The notes below the pieces were generated by a model. It made no database searches. It had not been told where the DNA came from and saw only the letters and a list, made by a program, of their open reading frames with translations. The translations under genes were made by a program, and so were the position numbers. Of a stretch of 34,904 nt of DNA, positions 10,974-20,996 are shown piece by piece (positions within the stretch are counted from its first letter, which is position 1; each line of letters starts with the position of its first letter). The stretch is from Entrophospora sp. SA101 (Eukaryota > Glomeromycota > Glomeromycetes > Entrophosporales > Entrophosporaceae). Location of the stretch: contig CAUDNR010000164.1 of assembly GCA_958430865.1 (NCBI GenBank), positions 1 through 34,904 of the forward strand, written 5' to 3'.

Positions 10974-11060
10974 TGAATATGTGTAATTAACTGAATAATG
11001 ATAATAATTATTATTAATCATCTATAATAAAACAAACCTTTTATGGTGCAGAATGTTCAT
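9611..11060 (-). CDS. CIR_N-domain nuclear protein, LENG1-like, 7 exons
   Basis: A homologue of animal LENG1 (leukocyte receptor cluster member 1), a nuclear protein with an N-terminal CIR_N domain often found with spliceosome components. Exons (minus): 11038-11060, 10840-10939, 10568-10750, 10381-10486, 10236-10311, 10012-10129 and 9611-9904. All six introns (69-107 bp) keep frame, giving 299 aa. The 23-bp first exon encodes MNILHHK, and the split Ser codon leads to YHVYNHKNKERVRKDEEKA, the classic CIR_N start (the usual Trp is Tyr here). The middle is highly charged, with EKTPWYVKLGF at about residue 155. The end has LRAQRLLNPDM and the conserved RYYSQYNPNETK, matching LENG1's YNSQFNP motif. 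Intron 1 ends in an (AT)n microsatellite. It is divergent from TSC1. The family call is confident; the cellular role is inferred from relatives. Confidence 0.88.
10941..10970. repeat. (AT)n microsatellite at the 3' end of intron 1 of the LENG1-like gene
   Basis: About 14 consecutive AT dinucleotides abut the inferred acceptor of the first intron on the minus strand, forming the tract just before the AG. Length variation here could affect splicing, but this is only inference. Confidence 0.85.
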
Positions 11061-11247
11061 TGTAAAAAATATTTTAAAAGTTTTTGAATATTAATATTTT
11101 TTTAATATTAATATAAATATATACACTAATACCATATCTGATTTGTGATGCGTAACACAAACGTCATTGTGCATCACTATTAATTATACAAAATCTCCTC
11201 TCTTTGAATTATAATCAACGCTTGCATGTCGTAAGAATTCTATAATC
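11061..11247. promoter_or_regulatory. Short divergent promoter region
   Basis: Only 187 bp separate the ATG of the minus-strand LENG1-like gene from the ATG of the plus-strand TSC1 gene, so both 5' UTRs and promoters must share it. It contains AT-rich tracts on the LENG1 side and a relatively GC-richer block (GATGCGTAACACAAACGTCATTGTGCATCAC, about 11148-11178) with a nearly palindromic GATGC...GCATC pair and an ACGTCA motif like a bZIP/CRE half. No binding factor can be named. Confidence 0.55.
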
Positions 11248-14200
11248 ATGACAAGGATAAAAGATACATTACGAAGTATAAGTTCCAATTCGTCTAATAC
11301 AGAACTGCAAACATTAATTGATCTTATAGAGAAGTTTACAACTGCTCGAGATGGACCCGGAGATCCAGAAAAAATCGATGAAGTGTCGACTAAGGTAACG
11401 ATGAATTATAATACATTGTTACTGTAATGGTTATTTTATACTTGTTAATTGATCGAGAAAGTTTATAAACTTTTATTTTAGGATTTTTTTATTTTGTTGA
11501 ATTCATATTTTATTCAAAGTAAATATAGGTTACAGGTTTTAACCTTATTAGGAGAATTTATTAGGCAACAGGTAGATATTTCTTCAATTATTATTTAATT
11601 TGTTGATTTATTTGATTTATTGATTGATTTATTGTGATTTATTGATTAATTAATTAATATATATATTGATTAATCGATCAATTGGATAATTATTTATTAG
11701 GCATTGCACATTCATCAAATATTAGAAACTCCACTTCTTGATTCTTTACTCACTTCACTTCAGGTATTATTATTATTATTAATGAAGTAAGATTGGCATA
11801 TTGTATAGATAATTATACTATACACGTGTAAATAAATGCAATTAACAAATTCAATTCTTTTTTTAATGAAAATCAGTTAGACACATCAACGACAGTAATA
11901 TCACTTTCATTGACAACGTTAATTATGTTATTACCACATATTTGCACATCTGTTATAAATTATCTTCCACAACTTTATATTATATTTATTAGAATTTTGT
12001 GTTGGGATAAACGTGATATCAGATCAAAAAATATTGGTGATGGTGATGATGATGATGATAATGATGATAATGATGTGAGGGATGATGTGGAAGAAATAAA
12101 TGATAATAATAATAATGATGATGGTGATGATGATGGTGATGATAATGATAATGATGATGATAATAATGAAATAACTTGGGATAAATGTGGTAAATTAGTT
12201 TTTGTTATATTATTGTTATATTACAGCTACGATTTTTCCTCACAAGTAACTATTTCCAAGAGAAAATGTAAAATAATTGAAAGTTTTTTTTTTGATAGGT
12301 TCATCATTTAAAAATACACCAACCGGTCAACCAAATTTTCGACATCTTTTTACATTTTTATATGGAATGTTTCCATGTAATACTGTGCAATTTTTAAAAG
12401 ATCCAACTGGATGGGTTAAAAAGATGAATCATGTCCCAATTGTTGAGGGAATTGACGACGATGTTATAAGAGCACGAAGCTTGGTATTAATATATTGATA
12501 TATAAAATATAAATATAAATATAAATATGCATATATATAACATTACATAAGTTGACAATTATAATTATAAATATATATGTGTACAATTTTACATATTATA
12601 GCCATTGTTACAACGTCATACGATTCATCCAAATTTAATTTCGAGCGATTGCGAGAAGGAACTTTCAGACACGTCAAGATGGATGAAACTTGAACCGGCA
12701 GATTTTATAGTGGAATCAATTGGATTTGATATAGATAATTCATCAAAGAAATATGCAGATCAGATAGAAAATATAACCAAAAAAATATTACAAGAATCTA
12801 ATAATTCGATGACGGGAAAACCTGATGAAATGAGAAGAAGACCATCACATACTATCTCCGTGAAAGAAATCATGGAAGTTCATGAAGCTCTTAAAAGCGG
12901 AGTTGATATAGTAGTAGGCGATGATCCTTGGGTATTTTATTACTTATTAATTAATTAATTTATATTATTTCTTTTACTTAATAATTAAAAATATCATGAT
13001 GGGAATTTTGTAGGCATCAAAAATAATATCATATTCAAACTCACTTTCATCACAGCCAGCAAATAATAATATTATTATTTCACCACCATTAAACCCAACA
13101 ACGACAACAGCAACAACGTTATCAAATGTGGATTCCAGTGTGGCATTTCTTCAACGTGAAATTATGTTACTTCGTAATGAGTTAAATTTTGAACTTTATC
13201 TTAAACAACAACATCTTCAACACATTGGGCGTCTTCATCGTGATCATATACTTGACAATATGGCTGAAGCAGAAAGACAAAATTTGTATAATACATGTAG
13301 AACATTGAAATCTCAATTAAAGAGAGTTCAGGCAGCATTTGATAGACAAAGAACCGAAACTGCGAACTTAAAAAAGACAAAAGTTCAATGGGAAAATGAA
13401 CTGAACACAAAACTAAAGAATTATCGAGAACAGGAAAAAGAATTGAAATTACAAATGGATAAAATACTGCAAGAATTAAACGAAGCAAAGGTAGGCATTT
13501 TTAATTTTTTCATGAGAATTTATGATGAATTTATTAAATTATAATAACATGTATTGTATAATTTAGCTTACGATAAGTAAGCAAAGTAGACGAATTGAAG
13601 AGATAGAAGCAAAGTAATCCAGATTTTATAATTATTTATTAGATAATATTACTTTTTTAATTATAACATGAAAATGAGAATATTTAAATTTTTTTTTTTT
13701 AGAAATTTTTTAGTGGAAAGTAAACTTAAATTAATTGAACCAGAACTCGTTAAATTAACAGAATATCAAGAAATAATCGATCAATTAAAGAAACAGCTTG
13801 TGTTATGGTATTTATCTACAAGTGTGTGTGTGCGCGCACACAACATATATATAGAAGTATATTAATTACTGTTGCTGTTATCTAGGGAGTTGGATACTAA
13901 AAAATTTGAAAGGCAAAAAAAAGATTTAGAAATTTTAGTGATGGAGTGGCATAAAATGGAAATGATATTAGAATCTAAAGATCAAGAGATCGAACAACTA
14001 AAGAATTTGGTTAGGTAAATGCCTTAATTCATATTAAAAAACTCACATTTTTTTATATTCATAATTTCTGAATTCATCACAAAATAGTGATCAATCTGAA
14101 ATGATTAATGAATTGAGAATAAAGTGTAAAAAGAATGTCAAAGATTCACAAAATAATCAAAAAACTGCATTTGAAAAACAGGTAAGATAAAAATTGATCG

Positions 14201-14531
14201 ATTAAATAATTTTAAAATAAATAATTTTTCCAAATCAAAATCTAAATGAATTTAAATTTAAATTTAAAGAAAGAAATTTGGATATTTGAAAGAGATAAAA
14301 AGTTTGAAGAATACAAGAAATTAGAAACGAATTATGATCAATTGAAGAAAAGCAACGAGGAACTAAAGGTGACCAATCACTTTTATCAGTAAATAATTAA
14401 TCATTTTAATATAATAAAACATAAAAATATTTATTGATTTTTTTCTTTAAACAAAGTCGGAAGTTCTTGAACTTTTGGCTAAAATTGAATCTTTAACGCC
14501 ACGAGAACCAATATCAATATCATTACTTTAA
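11248..14531 (+). CDS. TSC1: Hamartin / tuberous sclerosis 1 homologue, 13 exons
   Basis: Hamartin is the scaffold that stabilises TSC2, the GAP for Rheb, and so restrains TORC1 growth signalling. Exons: 11248-11394, 11482-11571, 11701-11763, 11877-12189, 12299-12483, 12602-12931, 13014-13490, 13567-13613, 13703-13807, 13886-14014, 14088-14181, 14270-14368 and 14457-14531. All twelve junctions keep frame and yield 717 aa (human about 1160, fission yeast about 900). Hamartin signatures: helical N-terminal repeats, TTLIMLLPHICTSVINYLPQ (about residues 107-126), FRHLFTFLYGMFPCNT (about 215-230), and PLLQRHTIHPNLI with ELSDTSRWMKLEP (about 267-301). From about residue 415 to 705 it is a near-continuous coiled coil, as in the family. 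An acidic Asp/Asn tract of about 45 residues (about 155-200) encoded by GAT/AAT repeats interrupts the N-terminal domain. The start is the first ATG after the divergent promoter. Identification is strong; the small coiled-coil exons are the least certain. Confidence 0.93.
12033..12171 (+). repeat. Trinucleotide-rich tract coding for an acidic loop in hamartin
   Basis: Imperfect GAT/AAT/GGT triplet runs encode an Asp/Asn/Gly stretch within exon 4, between two conserved hamartin blocks. The frame stays open throughout and joins correctly to exon 5, so it is probably translated as a flexible acidic loop. Such tracts usually vary in length between strains. Confidence 0.85.
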
Positions 14532-14743
14532 TTTATTTGATTAATTTAGGAATTAAAATCTAATTTGTATTATAATAATAATGGTGTATTTTATAAATAG
14601 ACATATACATAAATAAAATGTAATTTAAATCAAAAAAAAATAAAGAAAATCCATTTGCTATATAAATTTTACTTGATCGCTTGATGCAATAAATATTTAC
14701 TATATATCAAATAAATTTATTTCAACCGATCAATCAATAAAGA

Positions 14744-14814
14744 GCATCAGTGGTCTAATGGTAGAATACTTGCCTTCCAAGCAAGTGGCCCGGGTTCGAT
14801 TCCCGGCTGATGCA
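14744..14814 (+). tRNA. tRNA-Gly (UCC)
   Basis: A 71-nt cloverleaf: acceptor GCATCAG pairs with CTGATGC and is followed by discriminator A. The D arm has TGGTCTAATGGTAGAA (A box). The anticodon arm is CTTGC-CTTCCAA-GCAAG with anticodon TCC, reading GGA. The T arm CCGGG-TTCGATT-CCCGG is the B box. There is no intron. It lies 212 bp downstream of the TSC1 stop. No long T run follows immediately, so the Pol III stop is not obvious. Confidence 0.97.
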
Positions 14815-15279
14815 ATCTAGAGTACATTTAAAAAAGGAATTTAACCAGATTAAGCTTCTTTCAAATTTTTTTTTTGTTTTAGCGCCAAAAATTATGTAGC
14901 GCGGGCGGCAAAAAATTGACACATGAGCAGTTCTTTAAAGTGTTGATTGCCACATTTTCGGAATAGCTTATTGTTGCTATATAAGGAAATTTTAAATTTT
15001 CCCACAGTCATTCTCAATTTTTCAGAGAGTGATTATATATTAATATGCATATATATGAGTATTTTCCCGCAACATTTTTTTAATTGTATAATCGTTCAAT
15101 ATCAATTTTTTTATCCGTATTTTATTTTTTCACAAAAAAAAAAGTGTATTTTTGTTAAATATTTCGTTTTTTTATTTGGAGTAAACAATCTTTTTTACAG
15201 GTTACCAAAGATGCCTGGCGCCGATGAATTAATCCTAATATAGTCCATGTCTCCCAACAAATTTGTCATATAACCCCAC
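14815..15279. other. Intergenic stretch with a promoter-like look but no gene
   Basis: No convincing gene. A CTATATAAGG box at about 14978, a pyrimidine-rich tract ending TTTTTACAG at about 15200, and a tiny frame MPGADELILI at 15210-15242 look like a 5' gene end, but nothing follows before the MITE at 15280. It may be a dead 5' fragment or chance. Confidence 0.4.
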
Positions 15280-15682
15280 TATAGATGGGCGTCTAAATTG
15301 TTTTTGGCGTCAAAATAGTATTTAGACAAAAATGTCTAAATGTCTAAATTAATATAAATGGTAATGATTTGCTTTAAAAACGTGAATATACACAAAAATC
15401 CACAAAGTTCGGTAAATTATCTAATAAAAATTCAACATTTTAGACAATCATGGTCTCAATTGTCTAAATGTCTAAATTAATCTATATTTTAGACATCATC
15501 AAGAAAATAAATCTCACGTAAACCTACGCAGGATTTAAAACTGACCAGCATTATGCGGAAATGTTAACAGAATTACCAAGATATCGACATAGTGCTGGCC
15601 AATTCTGAACCCTATGTAGGTTTACGTAAGATTTATTTTCCTGATGATTGTCTAAATAATTTAGTTTAGACACCCATCTATA
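15280..15682. mobile_element. Mutator-type MITE with 9-bp target duplication (403 bp)
   Basis: The ends TATAGATGGG (15280-15289 and inverted at 15673-15682) match perfectly, and the terminal similarity continues as CGTCTAAATT versus TGTCTAAACT. Both sides are flanked by the direct repeat TAACCCCAC (15271-15279 and 15683-15691), a 9-bp target duplication as made by Mutator-like elements. The interior carries many GTCTAAAT units and a nested inverted repeat. There is no coding capacity. The clean target duplication indicates a fairly young insertion. Confidence 0.85.
15490..15652. repeat. Nested inverted repeat inside the Mutator-type MITE
   Basis: The arm at about 15490-15531 (GACATCATCAAGAAAATAAA and on through ACGTAAACCTACGCAGG) is matched in inverted form by about 15610-15652 with only about five differences over 42 bases. 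They enclose an approximately 80-bp GC-richer loop. This could be a second small element inserted into the MITE or an internal part of it. Confidence 0.8.
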
Positions 15683-17018
15683 TAACCCCACATTTCACCC
15701 ATTCCTCCAAGACCACTTGGCGTAACTGTTGCTGTTGTCCAAATAGCTTATATACCATAACATATGGAAGCTTCTTCCTAGCGAGTTTTATTTTCGAACT
15801 TTTCCTTTTTATCTATCTTGATTACTTAGCAAGTTATTTTTTTTTTCTATTACGGAAAAAACTTGGTCTCTTGGCAATGCATCTTCGTCCGCCGAAGTTT
15901 ATCTTAAAATTTTTTTAATCTTTTTTTTTTTTTAGTCATCAGTTTGGCTTTTTCTTGCCAAGTTGGCGATATTTCATTTATTTCTTGTAAATTATTTAGG
16001 GATTCATGTATATATTTATTAAGTTTAAATTGGTGAAATAAAGATAAAAAATTTTTATGTTTTGTATGAATGTTTGCCTAGTTTAAAAAGTTTCGCGATT
16101 CGAAAAAAGATATTTCCATCGTTACTGTTGCGGATTTAATTAACATTTTTCCTGGCGTCAGTTAGTGACTTAACTTCAATAGAGGTGGCTTTGGGTAAAG
16201 ACGTTTGTCTTTGTAATCTGCTTTAAAGAAGGTGAAACTTGAAATGAAACTTGGATTAAGCGTGAATATCATATGTAATTTTTTTTGTGATAATTCCTGT
16301 ATTTTGATCACGTTACTTACTCATCAAGAATCCTTGTCGCATTTTATTTTAACATTCAATCTCAAGAATAAGATTATAAATAAGAAATTCTTTTAAAATT
16401 CAAATAAATTTTCCACCAACGATATTATAAAAAATCATAGCCATAATTTTTCTTACTACCAAAGCCAAATCGAAATTACAAAAAAAAAAACCAAGACTTT
16501 ATCGACACGAAATAAATAAATAAAACTACAAATTCTCTTTCTTTATGAATTGTTGAGTGGACTACTCTTGACCTTTTACTATATTATCAAACCTATAAAA
16601 ATCAGTCCTGTAACACCAAAAATAAATAAATAGAGCCTAGAAAAAAGATAAACCAAGTAAACTAATCAGTGATCTAAATGCCCAAGGGAAATCTAAATCT
16701 TGTGGGAATTTTTTCATTTGGTGAAATGGAAATTGAAATCCGGGAATTATGCGGTGGAGAAGGAAAGGGAATTGCTGTCTCGCTAAAAAAAACTTCTATC
16801 AACAAAAAATGAATCATAGAAGGTAAACCAATAAAGGAAAGATAAAACATTGAAGGAAGAAGATGTTATAAATGATGAAAAGAAGATAATATTATTTATT
16901 AATAATAATATGAATATATAAGATATAATCTATATCAGAGAAGCAAAAGAATAACAGTCAATATTCACCATCCGGCAGTTTTTGTCCTAATAAATTTTTT
17001 AACATTTTCTATTAAAAT
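15683..17018. other. Intergenic stretch, no gene seen
   Basis: About 1.3 kb of AT-rich sequence. No frame with family motifs, no tRNA and no clear repeat pair was found. A block near 16690-16800 is less AT-rich (GGGAAATCTAAATCTTG through GGAGAAGGAAAGGGAATTG) but reads open in no useful frame. Confidence 0.5.
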
Positions 17019-17195
17019 TAGTGTTGGTCGCCAAAACTATTTTGAAGAGGTGAAAGTCAAAACTAAAATTAAAAGTTATATGTCAAAACTAAATCAAAAG
17101 TCAATAGTCAAAAATCAAAACTAGTTTCGACTTATGGCGAAACCTTTTGACTTTCGCACGATTGCGAAACTCTCGAGTTTTGGAAACCAACACTA
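17019..17195. mobile_element. hAT-type MITE with 8-bp target duplication (177 bp)
   Basis: The left end TAGTGTTGGTCGCCAAAACT and the right end, read on the minus strand, TAGTGTTGGTTTCCAAAACT agree at 18 of 20 positions. The flanks are identical 8-mers ATTAAAAT (17011-17018 and 17196-17203). An 8-bp duplication and a TAGTG start fit the hAT superfamily. The interior is short, with repeated AGTCAAAA units and no coding capacity. A decayed hAT transposase lies about 5.6 kb downstream, but no specific link can be shown. Confidence 0.85.
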
Positions 17196-18029
17196 ATTAA
17201 AATGAATATAACGTTATTTTTCTTTTTATTATTTTCAATCGCCTGTTAAGATGTTTACGATAACTATGCAAGAGTTAATAAATAAATTGCATAAATATTA
17301 AAACCATGCAATAATGAAGTTTCAAGGTAACCAATTTTGAGAAAAGTTTTGACAAGAAAATTTGACAGGGTTGGAAATAAACATTCAATATTTTCGTAGA
17401 ATTTAATTGGTTTTAGCATTGATTTTTTTCATTGAAGCCCTATTTGCTCGTCCGAGTCCTCTTGCAAGATAGAATAATGACTTATTGCTTTGTCGCAATG
17501 AGAAAGTTCCATTCTTAACAGATTAAGCTTAGGTGTTAGGCTTCAACTGACTCTCCAAAAAAAGAAAAGATTCGGATGCAATTTCAGCCCAATTGTTCCG
17601 TTGCATCGTATCGGTGTATAACTAAACTCTTTTTTTTTTGATAAAAGAAATCAGAATATTATGATTAAGCTCGAATTCCTGAAGCGACAAAGGTAGGAAG
17701 TTTTTTAATAAATCATCAGATTGTTAAGGGTAAAGTGTACTACATAGTACATGTTAGAGAAATTCTTGTGATTACGTATTTATTTAATATTAAAGTTCAA
17801 ACTTCTGGTGAACACGTAATAAACTTAAAATACATATATTGTCTCTACGTTAGCCCACCTTAAACTTTCCGATAATATTTATCTATGTCAAACTCGTGAG
17901 TGGCTGACTATCCTCATTTTCTATTTTATATATAGTATATAGTATCCATTAGTAGTCATTTATTAATAGCGAATAATAATAACAAACGGGAAATGTAATA
18001 TTAAGCAAGTATTTCTTTCTTAGTAATAT
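17196..18029. other. Intergenic stretch, no gene seen
   Basis: AT-rich DNA without a recognisable reading frame or RNA gene. Nothing else was supported. Confidence 0.5.
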
Positions 18030-18212
18030 AGTGGCAACGAAAAAATTTCAATCATAAAATTTTTTTGGTCACGTGAATTTAAAGTAGAGAAGGCATATAT
18101 TTAGTTTACATTTTCTTTAAGAAGAAATATAAGAAATATCAATGATTTTAATGATTAAAGAATTACGCGACCATAAAAAATTTAATGATTTACACGACTA
18201 AAAGTTTAGCGA
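18030..18212. repeat. Imperfect foldback repeat, probable MITE
   Basis: The left part around 18050-18085 (AATCATAAAATTTTTTTGGTCACGTGAATT) is matched in inverted form around 18150-18195 (minus strand AATCATTAAATTTTTTATGGTCGCGTAATT). Weaker similarity continues outward (GGCAACGAAAAAATTT versus ATCGCTAAACTTTTAG). The limits are approximate and no target duplication was found. Confidence 0.55.
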
Positions 18213-19363
18213 TCAAATATCCTAAATAAATATTACTCAAAAAATTTAATCTTCAAATAAAGTTTATAGTGAAAATGAAAGAACAAAACAAAATAGAATC
18301 GCGAAATGAGAAGGAAATGAGTTAGAAAGAAGGAGACGCATAAAATCCAGGTTTTGTTAATAATTAATTTCGACAGACTATCTTTACCATTAACATCAAA
18401 AGAATAAAAAGTGAAAAGTAAATTTAATGGGTACAAAATAGTGATCTAACAAAGTCAAACATATGAAAATGATATCTGCTCCCCGTGAGTGATCACCAAG
18501 CAATTATTTAGAGGTTAAGGAATAATTCATTGCAGCCAGATTTTTACAAAAATGTTAATTCCTTTTATTTATTTTCTTAAATTTTATTGGCTAAAATTTT
18601 TACACGTGATAAAATTTAAAAGCTTGTGTCACTTGATGCCCTTTTATTCCTTTTCAAGGTATCTAGTTTTTTATCAGTCAGTAGTCCTCTCCATATGATA
18701 CTAAGGTTGTTATAATATTTACAAACAACTAATTACTTAGGTATCACCAATCAACCAATTGATTTATAATATTTATAGCAGATATTGATGCATCTGCTAA
18801 TACTCAAAGATGAACTTGGTATTAAATGAGTGTTTAATTAATTAATTAAAGGCGTGGAATAAGGTTTCAGGTCCAAACTATTTTGAAACGAGTAGTAGCT
18901 TTGGTAATGGTATGGGCTTCTCAATATTTTTTACAAGAATGAACATGAAAAAACTATATAAATCAACCTATTTAATTTAAATAATTTTGGCTATTAATAA
19001 AAAACAGTTTGGGCCTATAAAAAATTAACTTTGTCCAAAGCGTTTGGAAATTTCAGCTACTATGAAGATAGTTTCAACCAGAAAACTCGTTTTAGAAATC
19101 TTAAATATGAATTTGCAGGAACCAGAAACTAAAGAAAAGTTGTTAAGTCATTACAAAAGATGAAAGTTACTGGTCAAATGAAAAATATGACACTTGATCT
19201 GCAATGACCTGTGACTGGTATAGGCGTTTAAAGTTAGACGAATATGCATCAATACAACTTTACATATAACAATAGAGTTACTATTATTTTTAAATAAATA
19301 TAAAATAGATGTGGGTTTGAATTATTATTTTTTTTTTAGAAAACTTGTAGCGATTTTATTGGT
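18213..19363. other. Intergenic stretch, no gene seen
   Basis: About 1.15 kb, AT-rich. TACTCA and GTGATCACC palindromic bits occur near 18480-18500. No gene or element could be supported. Confidence 0.45.
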
Positions 19364-19527
19364 TAATTATAGTAGGTCACTAATGAATGACTTAATGACT
19401 ATGTCATTTAAGTGACCGATGATTACCAAGGTCATGTCATTCATTTCCTAAATGACCTTGGTGACCAGTGATCATAGATTCAATGTGACCCGGGTCATTT
19501 TAAAAAAATCGAAATGACCTAGTCTTT
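19364..19527. repeat. GGTCA/TGACC-rich inverted repeat cluster
   Basis: At least eight TGACC/GGTCA or ATGAC/GTCAT motifs in both orientations lie in 160 bp. They include AAGGTCATGTCATTC facing AAATGACCTTGG and the palindrome GTGACCCGGGTCA (about 19486-19498). The outer ends GTAGGTCACTAATGA and, inverted, ACTAGGTCATTTCGA are similar. It probably represents a small decayed foldback element. The motif density is real; the element call is inference. Confidence 0.5.
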
Positions 19528-19775
19528 TTCCAATATTAGTGTGACGATTTTTTTATATACATAGTCAATCGAATCCTGTTAATTTGAAACATTCCTTAAT
19601 ACTAACTTTTTTAAAAAACACAAAGCCCAAATTATATGGAGATTTTTTACCCCGTTAAACCGTAGCTTTTTACTTTTTAATCCGTAGATCCTATTAAACC
19701 GAAATTTTTTTCGAAATGAATTTTTATTTTAATATTAACTAATCGGATACTAATATTCAAGTTTTTGAAATATAT

Positions 19776-19937
19776 ATACACCAGGGTCCCGAAAACTATA
19801 TAGATAGATTACATCCGAAAATCACAGTTTGATAGTAATAGAGTTTGACATCACACTGTGATTGCTATTAGAGACAATCTTTCCAAAATTAGTCATTTTT
19901 ATATGACTTTTTTGAAGTTTGCGGGGTCCTTAATATA
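19776..19937. mobile_element. Small TIR element / MITE (about 160 bp)
   Basis: The left end TATACACCAGGGTCCCGAAAACT and the right end, read on the minus strand, TATATTAAGGACCCCGCAAACT align with about 16 of 22 matches and are bordered by TATA. Inside is a second inverted pair, ATCACAGTTTGATAGTAATAGA against TCTAATAGCAATCACAGTGTGAT. There is no coding capacity. Confidence 0.6.
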
Positions 19938-20330
19938 CCCCATAAAAAATTTGTTACACAATATGTATAAATTACATAATAAGACGATCATTTATATAAA
20001 AAATTATTAGTAAAAAAACACTTGTTTTTCATGTTTTTCATGTCCAAAAAGGTGATGGATGGTGCAGGAGAAGAAAAATATGATTTATTTGTTTATCATT
20101 AATACATAATAAGATAGAATCTTTGTTGATATTTATTTTATTTATTGTATAGATTGCAAAACAAGAAATTTTTACATAGTGTGATATAATTATCAAGTAT
20201 CTGTGATGACCAGACATTAAAATAAAATAATAAAAATAACAATCATATAAATGTTTTGATGCATCTTGTTGCAGCAGGTTTTTTGATAAGTAACAAAGAA
20301 TAAGGATCAGCGCAATATAAAAACAGCCGA

Positions 20331-20459
20331 TTTTTGTTTGGTTTAAAGATGGTAAATTTGTTCAGTGTATCACATGTAGCAAAAAGTGTGTACACTACAC
20401 ATTTGATTTATCAACAATAAATAATACGTTTGATTATGTTCAAAAACTCCAGACCAAAA
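20331..20459 (+). pseudogene. Possible zinc-finger (BED-like) fragment
   Basis: An open frame reads PIFVWFKDGKFVQCITCSKK and then a His-containing segment before a stop. The W-F...C..C pattern loosely resembles the BED finger that begins many hAT transposases, and hAT remains occur about 2.4 kb downstream on the same strand. The match is short and there is no clear start codon, so this is a weak call. Confidence 0.25.
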
Positions 20460-20852
20460 CAAACAAAACCTAGAATTCTAAAATTGACGTTTCTTATTAA
20501 CTTTATTCTTTCACAAAATGATTCAAACAACCAAAGCCGAATAAACACAACCCACAAAAGTAAGATTTTCCACGTTAATATATTGTCATGAAAAATTATT
20601 GATTTAAATTTTTTTGACACACAGCGCCGTTTTTTCGCGAAATAAATACAATTACACATTGTATTATATTGTTCCTTTTTAAACAAATCATTTTAAATTT
20701 CTAATTATATATTAATATAATACTTTAATGTTTTTTCGCTGGTAACGATCTACAAATAGGCATCATTATTACCGCATTAATTCCAAATTATCCTGTTTCT
20801 ACTTGAATATATATATATTTAATTTATCAAAATTTTTTTATCTGCGCGTCCA

Positions 20853-20996
20853 ATGAGATTTTTTTTGGATGAGTTTAGTAAAGAAGTCGGGGTAACTTTA
20901 ATATACCATTTGGTAACACTAGAAGATGAAGAAACGGTACCTTTGCAAGTCAAGATTAATTTAGAATCGAACCGCATAATTAGCTCCAACAACTAG
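20853..20996 (+). CDS. Small orphan frame of 47 aa, gene fragment?
   Basis: An ATG-initiated frame with amino-acid use more protein-like than its surroundings, including YHLVTLEDEETVPLQVKINL and ending in a TAG. No family was recognised. It could be one exon of a decayed gene or a chance frame. No flanking exon could be joined with confidence. Confidence 0.25.
   Translation: MRFFLDEFSKEVGVTLIYHLVTLEDEETVPLQVKINLESNRIISSNN

Noticed and set aside
13201..13488. 95-codon minus-strand frame opposite TSC1 exon 7
   Set aside because: It is the antisense of the hamartin coiled coil and has no start context, domain or splice partner.
13830..13842. GTGTGTGTGCGCGCACAC in a TSC1 intron as a regulatory palindrome
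   Set aside because: Short simple-sequence palindrome of the GT/GC kind, with no further support.
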